Made by a program: the position numbers and the translations under genes. A stretch of DNA of 64,000 bases from NCBI GenBank assembly GCA_036023115.1, contig JAYKKT010000086.1:15329501-15393500 (forward strand), given 5' to 3'. Positions within the stretch are counted from its first letter, which is position 1, and each line of letters starts with the position of its first letter. This document shows, one piece after another, positions 23,597-35,395 of this stretch. The notes beneath the pieces are model-generated. The model was not told where the DNA came from. It ran no database searches and was given only the letters and a program-made list of their open reading frames with translations. Origin of the DNA: Brasenia schreberi (lineage: Eukaryota; Streptophyta; Magnoliopsida; Nymphaeales; Cabombaceae).

Positions 23597-26475
23597 TTGA
23601 ACAGCATGTCAAAATCCAATCCAAGTGAAATGTCGAGCCAAGGATCATGCGCATCAAGTTCTCACTCTAGGAGGATTTTCAAAAACAAAATAAAACTAGA
23701 TGAAATCGAGGACTTGAGAAGGGAGTTTGAGGCCAAAATCGATGCTCTCAACCAAGAGGCTGAAGTAGGCGATTCATGTTCATCAAACGGTGAACAAAGG
23801 CCTAAAAAGAAATCTGAAAAACCTCGCAAGCACAAAGAGGCCTCCGTAATGGAAGGCAACCAATACCACAAGTCCTTCACACAAAAGGACCGTAAAGCCC
23901 TACAGTAGTTGCTAAAAGGGCAGAATAAAGAGAAAAGAAACTACGCCCTGTCTGATTTCCTTCCTGTGGATTACGAAACAGACAGTGACGATGAAATACC
24001 GAACTTCCATCGGTATGATGGCATGGGAGACCCTAGGTCTCACTTGCAGCTTTTCTCGTGTCGAGCCCATAAGAAGAAAAAGGACTCGATGAAATGGGTG
24101 TATTGGTTCCCTTTATCCCTTAAAGGCACAGCTGCCAAATGGCTGGCTTCCTACGACTTAAGCCAGTTCGCTACTTTTGAAGAGTTAGCGAACTGCTTCA
24201 TGCAAAGATTTGCACACAACGTAGAAGTCATGCCGACTCTGAATACCTTAAGGGATACAAAGCAAGGCATGAACGAAGACGTACATGCCTTCATTATAAG
24301 ATGGAGGTCGCTTTTGGGCCAAGTGCGAGAGCCCATATCCGAAGGATGCGTAGTAATGCTCATCCTGGATAATTTTAAAAGCGAGTTAAAAACCCTTCTC
24401 TCGCTCCATGAGATTTCAACTTTCCATAAGTTGATCAAAAAATCCTCCCTTTTCGAAACCAACTTGTGAAAAGGGACATACGATCACTTATGGAAAGGAA
24501 GTGCCGTTCCAAAAACCTGTTTGGAAAAGCCCATCGCATATGGGCTGCCCACGACGGACAAAGGGGCAAAGCCCCATAAAATCGCAAATGTCCTGGTGGA
24601 TCCAGGCGTGGCGGGCACTTCCAAAAATTTTGAAAAATTAGAAAATAAGAGGGAGCAAAATTTTCAAAAACCGGTTGAAAAACAGGAGTATACTCCGTTG
24701 GGGCAACCTGTGTCGGAGGTCCTAGACCTCCTACTTGCCTAGGGCATGATAGAACTCCCTGAAATCCCCGAAGGAGTCACTTCCAAAGGGGGGTATTTAA
24801 ACCGATTCTGTAAGTATCATCGGATCAAAGGCCATGATACCAAACGCTGCTTCTCCTTCTTAAATAAAATTGAGAACTTGATAGCAGAAGGCCGGCTCCA
24901 GGTCACTGCGGAACCTGAGCCACCTCAAGCTATCTTCAAGGAACCCTTTCCCAAACACGCGAGTGGCAGTGGGAAAGGAAAAGAGGTATGTACCCTCACC
25001 ATTTTCAAGGAACTAGCGCAAAAGCCAGAACCTGGTCGACCTACTTGTGCGCCCATCCTTGTACTATACAAGAGGCCCGCCCAAGTCGTCATTCGGGGAC
25101 CACCAAAAGTGGAAACCCCGGTAAAACCAGTTTTAAAAATCCAAGGTTCTCCTCAGCTCATCCTTAGAGCCAAGTTTAGCGCGAACCCTAGGCTAGTCGT
25201 GGGGGAAGTCACTAGATCCGGGAGGATCTATCAACCCCCACACCTTCAAGGTGCTCAAAAGGTGGTCAGTGTGCCTGGCCCCTCAAAAGCATGTATCCCT
25301 AGTGGTCTGCCAAAAGCAGATAAGGACAAAGTCATCCTAAATCCTTATGACTTCAAAAACCACCTTTCAAAGATTCCTATTCACATGTCTATCCTACAGC
25401 TTATAAAAACCTCGCCTAGGCATAGACTTGTATTAGAGAAAATTCTAGAAAGGGCCAAGGTTGATTCGAACATAAGTCCAGAATCCTTGTCTGCCCAAGT
25501 GGCTTTATTAGGAGCAAAATCGCCCATCACTTTCTCGGAAGATGATGTAGATAGACCCTACGAAACTCATAACCAGGCCCTACATATCGAGGTGGTTCTA
25601 AACAACCACTCTCTGGACAGGTGCCTAGTCGATGGTGGAGGAGGGCTCAACATCCTTCCACTTCATGTGGCGTACAAAATCGGAGTCACCTTGACTTCAG
25701 TAAACCCAAGCCCCATCGTTATCACTGGATATGATGGGAATGCGTCTAGACCTTTAGGATCCATCAAACTCCCAATGGAAACGGGAGGGATCGAAGACAC
25801 GGGGGTGTTCCATGTCTTGGACATCCACCCCCATTATAACCTGTTGCTGGGAAGGCCTTGGATACATAGTTTGTGCGCTGTGCCATCCACCTTCCACAGG
25901 TGTGTCAAGATCCCTTTTAGGGACCAGGTCGTAGTGATCCTAGGTGAGAGTCACCCACAGCTTCAGGGGATCATAAACTCCCCTTGTTTATCAAGCTCCC
26001 AGGCCCATGAGGCTAACCTGGGGCAAATTATGGTTGAGCCACCTCGGCTCGTACTAAACAACCCTAGGAAGGTTGTATGTGTGAAGGGGCCGCCCAAAGC
26101 AGGCCCCCTCCCGACTCTAATCCTCCTAGGAAAACCCAAGCGTTCCCTATTTCCAAAACCCTAGACAAGAGGCCATACGAGCCTAATATGGACGATAGCA
26201 TGTTCCAGGACCACGACTTGTATCAAACCTTTTCAAAAAACAAAAAGTCATGGAACATGTTGTTGAACATGGGCTACACGCCCTACAAGAGTCTAGGGGC
26301 ACAGAACCAGGGTCTCCTAGAGCCCATCCTTCCTAGGGCCAATCCAAGCCGATATGGGATCGGCTATACTCCCCGAATACCGCCGGAGCCACCCCCTGTG
26401 ACCACCTAGGTCAAGGGTGCCCCGGAGCCTGTCTTAGAAGAGACCTACGATTTAGATCTCCTATTCCGAGTCTAA
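23597..26475 (+). pseudogene. E3 gag-protease pseudogene
   Basis: Capsid and protease polyprotein. The acidic/basic N-terminus is followed by the Gag core (about 24000-24470, KWLASYDLSQFATFEEL and IIRWRSLLGQ). A zinc knuckle CKYHRIKGHDTKRC follows at about 24812. The protease lies at about 25570-25900 (LVDGGGGLN near 25625, then LLGRPWIH). Frame 2 is kept from 23597 to 26164 except for stops at 23906, 24467 and 24740. A 1-bp frameshift near 26150 moves reading to frame 1, with one more stop at 26407 (Trp to TAG) before the natural end at 26473-26475. The active site is D-G-G rather than the usual D-S/T-G. Confidence 0.92.
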
Positions 26476-26500
26476 TCCGTAGTGTTTTCCCTTTGTAGGT

Positions 26501-29500
26501 ATGACGGAAGATCCCTTTTCTAAAAATACAAAAACATTTGAAAAACTTAAAATCGAAAAACAAGAAAAACCAAAAACAATGGAAAAACAAAAACTCGAAA
26601 AAAGAGTGCTTTGTATAGTTCCCAAGGTTCTTGTTTTACAAAAACCCAAAAAAATCGAAAATTTGGAAAATACCAAAAAGATTTTGTACATAGCTGCTCC
26701 TGGTAGGACTTTGGCAAAAGAAAAGGATTTCGAAAGAAACGTCGTCTGCATAGCCAAACCAAAAATTTCGAAATCACTTGAAAATCCAAGTACAAAACCA
26801 GGTCATTTTGAAAACCACGCATCAAGTTCCCTCGGGTCTATAGCCCACGAGAATGATCAAAGCCCAGAAGTGGATCCCCTTGAGGAAGAACCCACTTCTA
26901 AGCTCCCAGAATTTCATAGAATTCTCGATTTTGAAAAACCTTCCCAATCAGTAGGAGGAGATTTCATAGAGGTGAACCTAGGGGATGATTCCAATCCCAA
27001 AACCATCAAAATAGGCGCATGCTTGCATGAAACTGAAAAGTTAGCATTCATTGCATTTCTACGAACCTATTTAGATGTGTTTGCATGGACGTATGAAGAC
27101 ATGTCGGGCATAGATCCCAGCATTGTCGAGCATCGCCTTCCCTTAGATGCAGGTGTAAAACCCATAAAGCAGAAGCTTAGGAAAATACACCTGAATGTAC
27201 ACACGCAAGTCAAAGAGGGTTTAGAAGATCTGCTAAAAGCCGGATTTATAAAACCCATTGCGTATTCTGATTGGTTGTCAAATATCGTTGTGGTTCGAAA
27301 AACCAATGGGAAAATTCGAATATGCATCGATTTCAGAAACCTGAATAAAGCCACTCCAAAGGATAATTATCCTTTACCAAACATAGATTTGATAGTCGAT
27401 AGTACTGCAAATCATGAAATGTTTTCATTCATGGACGGCTATTCAGGCTATAATCAAATCAAACTAAGTCCACGAGATCAGGGTAAGACCGCCTTCACAA
27501 CCACATGGGGAATGTACTGCTAACAGTCATGCCCTTTGGTTTGAAAAATGCCGACGCAACATACCAACGAGCCATGACCACGATCTTCCATGATCAAATT
27601 CATGAGCTTGTAGAAGTGTATGTAGATGATCTCTTGGCAAAATCCAAAACCCGATGCACCCATATCGAATGTTTACAAAAGATTTTCGAAAGGCTTAGGC
27701 TTTACAAAGTAAAGCTAAACCCTCAAAAATGTGTGTTCGGGGTAGAATCAGGGAAGCTTCTAGGCTTTATGGTGAGCCAAAGGGGAATAGAAGTCGACCC
27801 CTCTAAGTGTCGAGACATCATAGACATGGCTCCACCCTCCAATCTCACCCAAATCCGTAGCCTCCAAGGTCGTTTACAATCCGTTCGCCGATTCATATCG
27901 AATCTGGCCTCTAGATGCGAACCCTTCAACAAATTGTTGAGGAAGGGTACGAAATTCTTATGGGATGACGAATGCCAAAAGTCCTTCGAGAGACTGAAGG
28001 CATACTTGGTTAATCCCCCCGTTTTGAACCCTCCAAAGCAAGGAAAACCGCTTTTATTATACATCTCCGTGCATGCAAATGCTTTAGGAGCCCTGTTGGC
28101 TCAATACGAGGAGGACACCCATAAGGAGTATGCCATCTACTATATTTCGAAAACTCTCTTGGCTTATGAACGAAATTATCAAGCCATGGAGAAGATGTGC
28201 TTGGCCCTAGTCTGGGCCTGCCAGAAGTTCAGACACTATTTCCTAGATCATGAGATCTGGATAGTGTCCAAGCTTGATCCAATCAAGCACTTGTTCGAAA
28301 AACCCATTCTCACGGGTAGATTGGGCAAATGGCAAATCCTTCTAATGGAGTATGATCTGAAATACCATCACCAGATCTCCATTAAGGGGCAAGCCCTAGC
28401 AGATTACGTGGCTAAATTCCCTTAGAGGACGCATATCCCACTCTTGTCGAAATGCCTGATAAAGGCATATTGCAAAACCATTTTCAAAACCACATTTTGG
28501 CAAACTCTTTCGAAAACCAAGTATGGAAGATGCACTTCGATGGGGCATGAAACCAACGAGGGGCTGGTGCCGGGGTCATCCTAATCTCCCCTAAAAAGGG
28601 CGACATTCCCATAGCAGTCCGCTTACATTTCGAATGTTCCAACAACGTAGCTGAGTATGAAGCACTCATACAAGGCTTAAGGATTTCGAAAACTCTAGGG
28701 GCATCATGCATCGAGGTCTTTGGAGATTCACTCCTTGTCATAAACCAGGTTTTGAAAATTTGGCAAGTACGTAATGAGAAACTACTTCTATATCACGAGT
28801 TAGCCACTCGATTGGTCCAATCCTTCCAGTCGTGTAAACTCACACACGTAGGAAGAGAGGACAATGGCATCGCCGACGCCCTCTCCTCCTTGGGTTCAGC
28901 CCTGAAGGTCGATCCCATTTTAGGGACCAGATCTTTGGAAATATGGCATGCGCCCCACCCATCCACACACAACTTGGATATTTGCCAAAACAACCTAGAG
29001 TCTATTGAAAAACCCTAGTTTTATGACATAAAACAATTTTTAGAAAATGGGGGATTCACCGAGGATGCCACATCCAAAGATAAGGCATTCATTCGTAAGA
29101 TTTCGACCCGATACACCATTCTGGGTGGGGTTTTATACAAAAAGAGTTTTACCGGCATTCTGCTTAGGTGTATCGACCTAGAGGAGGCTAGGATAGTGAT
29201 GCATGAGTTCCACGATGGAGAATGTGGAGGTAATGGGGCAACATGTGGTGGCTTTCATCTGGAGGAATATCTTGGCTTGATTTGGGGTTCCACGAGACCT
29301 TGTGTCTGATAATGGCACCCCATTCAAGAACGAGCGGATGGTTAAGTTGTGCAACATGTATGGCATAACTCACCACTTCTCCTCGCCCTACTACCCTCAA
29401 GGCAACGGCCAAGCCGAAGCCACAAACAAGACTCTCATTAGTATTATTGAGAAAACCTGAGAGAAGGGTAGGACGTGGCACGAGAAGCTGGATGAAGCCT

Positions 29501-29967
29501 TATGGGCTTATAGGACTTCCATCCGGACTCCCACGAATGCCACACCATTCGAGTTGGTCTATGGCACAAACGTCATTCTTCCCATTCATACCCAGCTGCA
29601 TTCATTCCATACATCCATAGCACTCGACCTCCCCCTAGAGACGCTTCAGCATGCTAGGATAGCCGAACTAGATTTGCTAGATGAGAGGTGACTCCTTGCC
29701 ATGGATCATGCTCGTGCATACCGGCAAAGGATAGCCCGACATTATAGCAAACACATGAGACCTCGCCACTTTGAAGTGGGAGATCTGGTCTTAAAAACCA
29801 TCCATCATCATGGCCCACACCCCCTAGGCAAGTGGCGCCCCAACTGGGATGGACCCTATGTTGTACGAGCAACCACTACAAACAATTCGTATTGGTTGAT
29901 CGATGTAGAAGGTAGGAATTTAGCAGATCCTATCAATATTCAATACTTAAAGAAGTATCATGTGTAG
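26501..29967 (+). pseudogene. E3 pol pseudogene
   Basis: Pol polyprotein. Reverse transcriptase is at about 27200-27900 with VYVDD at 27616-27630. RNase H is at about 27960-28420, second RNase H at about 28500-28930 and integrase at about 29030-29960. A 2-bp deletion near 27523 and a 1-bp deletion near 28424 break the frame. Stops follow at about 28548 (Arg CGA to TGA), 29016 (Trp to TAG), 29458 and 29689. Relative to E5 about 296 bp are missing at 29231, which removes most of the HHCC module and the first catalytic Asp of integrase. The start ATG lies 25 nt after the gag-protease stop. Confidence 0.92.
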
Positions 29968-31121
29968 GATCTGGACTAAATTCCATTTTTCGAAAATTTT
30001 AAGGGATAGCTGCCCTGAGACATGTGAATAAGGTGCAAAGGCAAACTCGTGTGACCCTGAGTGAGAGAATTCGCACTTGTGAAAGAGTGGAGTTTTCAAA
30101 ATCGTGGTTACATTTCAAAATCCTCTTCTTACAAAGAAAGGCCTAGTTCAACATAGCAAGATACTTGCAAGTAGTACGTGCTATTTCTAAATAGGCTGAT
30201 CTGGAATGGATCGAGTGTAGGCTTGGGATAAGTCCTCCCCTCTTCTCTTCTCCTTCCAAAAGGAAAACAAAGGCCCAAATAAAAGGGAATTTCCCATTCA
30301 AAGTCTCTTTCCAAAAGAAAGAAACCAGATTTCCAAAGAAAAATCGAATCTCTTGTAAAAAAGAGGGATTAAAGAAAAAATACTCCCAAAGGGAGACCCT
30401 CTATGAAAAAAAAGGAAAAAGACGCCAAAAAGCTCAAAAAGAGCAGTTTTCCGCCTTCTATGCCTTAAACCACGGGACGCTTCAGAAGGGACCGTGGTAT
30501 CTCTTTCCCATCCCTGGCTTATCCCAAGCTAAAGCATGGTTCATTTCGAGGAATCCTAAAGTAAAAATAGGATTTACTTACTTGAATTTCATCTTGTTTG
30601 AGAATTCAATGTTTCGAGTAAGGCGTAGGAATTTGAAATATGCCTTGTTCTCTTATAAAACCTCCGCTAGATAAGCGAGTGTTAAGACTCAAACAAGGGC
30701 AAGCACGAAGAGCTCGAGATCCTTAGGATCGAGGCTCAAGACAGTTGTCCCTTTTGTAAATAGCTTTTGTAAATAAGTTTTGAAAACCGAACATCGAACA
30801 GCATAGGATTTGCTCACTTGGAGTAGTAGGCCTTGTAAGTCTCTAGAGTTCGACCACATCTGGTCTCGGGAAGGTCGCCACTCTTGGCACCACACCCATG
30901 TCATTTTCATTCCATGCATGGCACTTGCATAAACATGATCCCATTTAGGACCAGATTCCAAGAAACCCTTTGGCGTGATATCTCCTCCTACCAGAGTTTG
31001 TAAATTGAGATTTTGCTAAAAAAATTGGGGCGATCCCATATTCTTCGTAGATAAATCTGGGGAGACATTAAAAGGGGTGTTTGTCGTCTTTGCCCTTATC
31101 CAAATCGATTTGGACAAGGCC
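29968..31121 (+). other. E3 non-coding region between pol and purine tract
   Basis: No sense ORF. The block at 30149-30216 is conserved with E1 and E5. An antisense 90-codon ORF (30689-30961) is conserved in E5. The rest is purine-rich. Confidence 0.7.
30689..30961 (-). CDS. Antisense 90-codon ORF in E3 3' region (doubtful)
   Basis: Opens MESGPKWDHVYAS and ends LELFVLALV. The E5 copy (49437-49709, also antisense to its element) is open over the same 90 codons with about ten differences, most of which change the residue. I know no family for it. E1 lacks it. Antisense ORFs near the 3' LTR are known in some plant gypsy elements, but chance retention in young copies is equally possible. Confidence 0.25.
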   Translation of the reverse strand: MESGPKWDHVYASAMHGMKMTWVWCQEWRPSRDQMWSNSRDLQGLLLQVSKSYAVRCSVFKTYLQKLFTKGTTVLSLDPKDLELFVLALV

Positions 31122-31134
31122 AAAGAGGGGCATC
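31122..31134 (+). other. Polypurine tract of E3
   Basis: AAAGAGGGGCATC directly before the 3' LTR. Confidence 0.85.
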
Positions 31135-34100
31135 TATAAACACCCTGAAATCCCACGAATTTCTTAAAACAAACCTGGTTTTGTACAAGCAGCCCCAAAG
31201 GGCCATTTTGAGTCTGGAAACCCAGGAGCCTTCCAGACAACCCTGTACATATGTTTTGAACTCTATATTTCGAAAACATACAATATGGCTTTTGAAAACC
31301 TTTTAAAACATGTTTTGGAACCCCGTAGCGGCTTGGCCCGATCAAGGCAAGACCAGGAGAGCTAAGAAGAGCCCGGAACCGGAGCACATGTCGAGCCCGA
31401 CACAGCAACTCTTGTATCACATCCATACTCCCAGGATCTCGAACGTCCAAGACCCTGTTCTTATCAAAATGTCATTTGAAGTCATCTCTAGAAGGCAAAA
31501 ACGGAGGCGGACGACCATGTTGGCGAAGACCCAACGCAGACGGAGTACTGATGCTGTCAGACCCCGCATAAATCGTCCGTTTCGAACCCAGCTCGAAGGA
31601 GTCAGAGTTCAGTTTGGATTGGATCTGGACCATATATATCCAGATCCCAATCCAAACCCATGTGTGGACTTGGATTTGGATTTGGATTCAAAAATCCAAT
31701 CCAATATCCATATCCATGGCCCACATCACCTTCTCATAAATGGAGGTGGGGCCCACTTGAATTTCACGTGGGATTATGGGCATGAGAGAGAGTGGGGATG
31801 GATAATATCAAGAGTGTTGTAATTAAGCTTGACTTGTGTGTCAAGTTTGGGGTTAATCATGTGGGTTAGCCTAATTGAGTGGGTTTAAGCTTGTAATTAG
31901 CCAAAACCTAACCTAGGGCTGCACCAACATGAGGTGGTTAAGATCTATGGGCTATGCAAAGGGAGCTCCTTCACCTAAACCTAACCCTAAACACCTAATC
32001 CTAGCCTTCCACCCTAATCCACCCCTAATCTGAGCCTAATCACCTAGCCCACTTCCCTAATCCCAGCCTAATCCCAACCTAATCACCTAACCCACTTCCC
32101 TAATCCTTCCCTAAACCTAGGTTAATTTTCCTAAACCTAGCCTAATCCTAGCCTAATCACCTAACCTAGCTCACTAAACCTCACCCTAAAACCCAACCAC
32201 CTAACCTAGCCCTAAACCCCTAAACCACCCCTAGCCCACAATCTACCCAAACCCCTAGTATTTAAAATATCTGGCCCTACCCTTTCCAGCCCACCTTATC
32301 TTCATACCACCCTACCTAAACCACCTAACCACTACCCCAAACCCAGCCCTAACCGACCTACCCACCTCTATATAAACCCCCCCCCTTGGGGGCGGGTTCT
32401 CCAATCTAGTCGCCTTCCCCAAGCCCAGCCGGGACCCCATTTCCTGGCCCAGCCGAACCTAGCCAGCTGCTCCACCTGCTCCGTCTGCACCACCACCTAC
32501 TCTCCATCCCACCACCACTTGCACCGCCATCTCCACCACCTCCCGGCCGAGCCTCACTACCTGCCCAGCTTCCTTCCAGCCGAGCGCCACCTTCTCTCCA
32601 TTCGGTAAGTACCCCACACTCTACCTAGCTCCTTCTCTACTTCCTCTCCACTCTCAGCCACCTAAACCCTACCACAACACCCTACCACCAGCCATTCCCC
32701 CTTGCTGCCACCATTCTCACTCAGCCGAACCTATCACAACCTAAACTACCGGCCACTACCTAACTACCCTATCTACACCCGGCCACCCTATTAGACTCCC
32801 ATTCGACCTTTCCTTAAGCTCCCCTTAGGTCCATACTCCCTAACACTCTATACTCTCTTAGTGACCCTACATACTCACTTGGCCCAGCCCCTTTAATTCC
32901 CCCACACCAAGGCGACACCCACTTGCAGCCGGCCACCTTCAAGGCGCCTATCCCGCACCCCATTTGCAGCCGGCCAGCACCCTTTGTCGTTCACCCTCGT
33001 GGAGCTCCCGTTTGCAGCCCAAGGCGAAGGCCAAGCCCACACTCAAGCAAGGCCTCTACGGACCAGCTACTCGTAAGTGCCTAAACTCGGTCTTTAGTTG
33101 TATACTTGCTTGAGATTCAATTTGATACGGGGTTGTAATAACGGAGCATAGTCTCCCCCCGCTTGTAATAACGTGGCTTGGCACACCCACACACGTGCAC
33201 TCTCTTAGTTGTGCACGATTTTGAACACACACGGGCCTAATCAGCCCCTAATACATAAGTATATACATATACTTTCATTTTGAAGGGTTTTGCTTAAGTT
33301 GGGTGCGTTGTCTTTCAATTCAAGCACTCACACACATTGAGCTTTCGCTCTTATTTGAAAGACCCAAGTAAGGGCCGACCTATACTATTTGGGTTTCATT
33401 TCATGTCGTGTATGTAAGTCTTTCAATTCAAGCACTTTCACACACATTGAGCTTTCGCTCTTATTCCCAAGACCTTAGTAAAGCCCTTATTGCAGTTATA
33501 TTTGGGTTTCATTTATGTCGTGTGTGTAGTACTTCAATTCAAGCACTCACACACATTGAGCCTTCACTCTTACTCCCAAGACCTTAGTCAAGGCCATACT
33601 GCAATTTATATTTGGGTTTAATTTCATGTCGTGTGTGTAAGTCTTTCAATTCAAGCACGCACCCACATTGAGCCTTCGCTCTTATTTGCAAGACTCGAGT
33701 AAGGGCTCATATACATATTCTATATACATATCTCCCTTCGGCACTTACTTTGCAAGTCATTTCCCTTCGGTTATTTCCCTTCAGTATTGTCTTTACATTT
33801 CGGGTTTTCCTTTTGGAGTAGTGTGAGTTTGCATTGCATCTATGCCATACCACGAGGTAGGACGCATATTGCATCAAAGCAAGCCCCGCTCGAATTCGCC
33901 CATGTAGTGGAGTGTTCATAACACACAAACTAGGTGGCCCGAAAAGGGATAAAAGAACAGACTTAGGCACGTGCAAATCCACGTGATCTAAAACATGCAA
34001 TCGCATCTAAAAGACCCGAAATAGACACCTCGAACCGCTTCGTAGGCTTTCTATCTCCAAAACTCAATTTTTGCAAAGCGTATAGACTGACCCTTGCGCA

Positions 34101-34300
34101 TCGGTGCAAGAAGGTCTGCGACGACAAGAGCTTACTTGCTCACAGTCGCCACGTTTAGAAGTCAGTGTTAAAAAAATATCTTCGCTAGCTTAGGTAAGCT
34201 AGCTAGCACGCCTTGTTTGCATAGATAAGGCCTTAGACACACGAGAGGATCCGCTCCGAGCCCCAAAAAGGCGAGAGGCGGGGATTTTCGCGCGTCTACA
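31135..34300 (+). repeat. E3 3' LTR (3166 bp)
   Basis: Starts TATAAACACCC (the expected TG is mutated to TA) and ends CGCGTCTACA. Single copy of the segment duplicated in the 5' LTR. U5 features are the stem-loop at 34093-34110 and the inverted repeat at about 34183-34204, with the decamer degraded to TAGCACGCCT. An open 170-codon sense ORF at 31310-31822 is also present in the 5' LTR (20055-20567). Confidence 0.95.
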
Positions 34301-34305
34301 CCAGC

Positions 34306-34520
34306 ACTGCATCAGGGTCATGCTGCAGGGGCAAGTGGTCAGCACCAGGAGAGACAACAAGAGAGGTTTAGTTCAAGAAGAGTGCGGACATGCCAGAAGC
34401 ATGGAGGGACAAAGGAGTAGATGGCAGGGGTCATGAGGAGTACTCAGCCGGGAGAGTGCCTAGGGCGAGGCATCCGCTCACGAGACCTCGAGGGTGAGGT
34501 CATGCTTGGCCGGGGAGAGT
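34306..34520 (+). other. E2 interior after E3, ending in a purine tract
   Basis: Resumes the E2 internal sequence with no recognisable protein domain. The last bases (GGCCGGGGAGAGT, 34508-34520) are the likely polypurine tract next to the 3' LTR. Confidence 0.65.
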
Positions 34521-35390
34521 TGTCACAGATAAAATTTCAAGGCATGCGCACTCGCGCGCATCCTTCATCCGGAGGCTTCAGAGGGCACGTGCACCGGGAG
34601 ATGCTCGGGCATAGGCGCGCACACTATACTCACGAGGCGAGCGTGAACCTCTCTTGGAGATGTGGTTGTAAGCTTTAGTGTTATGTGGCTTGTGTAGTGT
34701 CATGTAAAATGTAAAGTGTGGCTCGGGTGTAGTCAAGTCAAGTAGGTGACTAGGTCTACACATTTGTGATGTGAGTCATGTGTCATGTAAATATGGCTCG
34801 TGTATTGTAATCGGGTCAAGTGCATGTGTACACGAGTGGTTGAACCAAGGATGTGTCTAGGATAGGTAGCCAAGGAATATTCCTTTGGAATATTCACTCC
34901 TAACCGCTAGTAGTTAGATCCAGCCAACACTATAAATAGAGGTGGTCGGATATGACGTAGAAGGAGGACGAGTGAAGTAAGATCAGTCCCAGCCGAGTGA
35001 GTGGCTTCTATAGTGTGAGGTGGAGTGTCCTGTACATGTGAGGGTGTGTGCTGATCCTAGTGTGTCCAGTGTTCAACCGAGTGTGTGTGTTTGATGTAAA
35101 CCGAATGCTTGATGAATAAACAGAGTGCTTTAGAATTCGTTGAAGCTTGTAACGTGTGATCCTAGTTCTACATGAGACAAGAGCTGATAGTCGAGTGTGT
35201 TCTTTAGTGAATTGACTTGTTGTCAAATGGAGAACACTTCCACTGGGATTGTTGAAGAACCGTGGCTGTGAACACTTGAAGAAGGACGATCAGTTGCAGT
35301 TCTGCGCAAAGTAACGGGCTGAGAGAAATGCAAGGCAATTCTTTGCCATCACAGGTGATTGATTTCAATTTTGAAATTAATTCTATGCCA
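34521..35390 (+). repeat. E2 3' LTR (870 bp)
   Basis: TGTCACAG to TATGCCA, where the final TGTGACA is partly mutated. Same palindrome (from 34873), TATA (34930) and AATAAA (35115) as the 5' LTR. Followed by duplication GAGTC at 35391-35395. Confidence 0.93.
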
Positions 35391-35395
35391 GAGTC

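Larger units (their letters stand above)
19880..34300 (+). mobile_element. E3: Tat-type LTR retrotransposon inserted in E2
   Basis: Full layout with LTRs at 19880-23462 and 31135-34300. Target duplication CCAGC lies at 19875-19879 and 34301-34305. The primer site is at 23468, gag-protease at 23597-26475, pol at 26501-29967 and the purine tract at 31122. By eye the LTRs differ at about 1% of sites overall, so the insertion is recent. The interior nevertheless has about a dozen stops and frameshifts plus an integrase deletion. It belongs to the same family as the solo LTR and E5. Confidence 0.96.
16545..35390 (+). mobile_element. E2: non-autonomous LTR retrotransposon (host of E3)
   Basis: LTRs at 16545-17419 and 34521-35390, both opening TGTCACAGA. 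Target duplication GAGTC lies at 16540-16544 and 35391-35395. The primer site TGGTATCAGAGC (17423-17434) fits initiator-Met tRNA and differs from the Tat elements. E3 plus its duplication splits the interior. Without E3 the element is about 4.4 kb, with 2.7 kb of internal DNA. I find a Gag-like N-terminal ORF but no protease, RT, RNase H or integrase, so it would depend on proteins from another element. The two LTRs differ more than those of E3, as expected for the older host. Its superfamily is unresolved. Confidence 0.92.
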
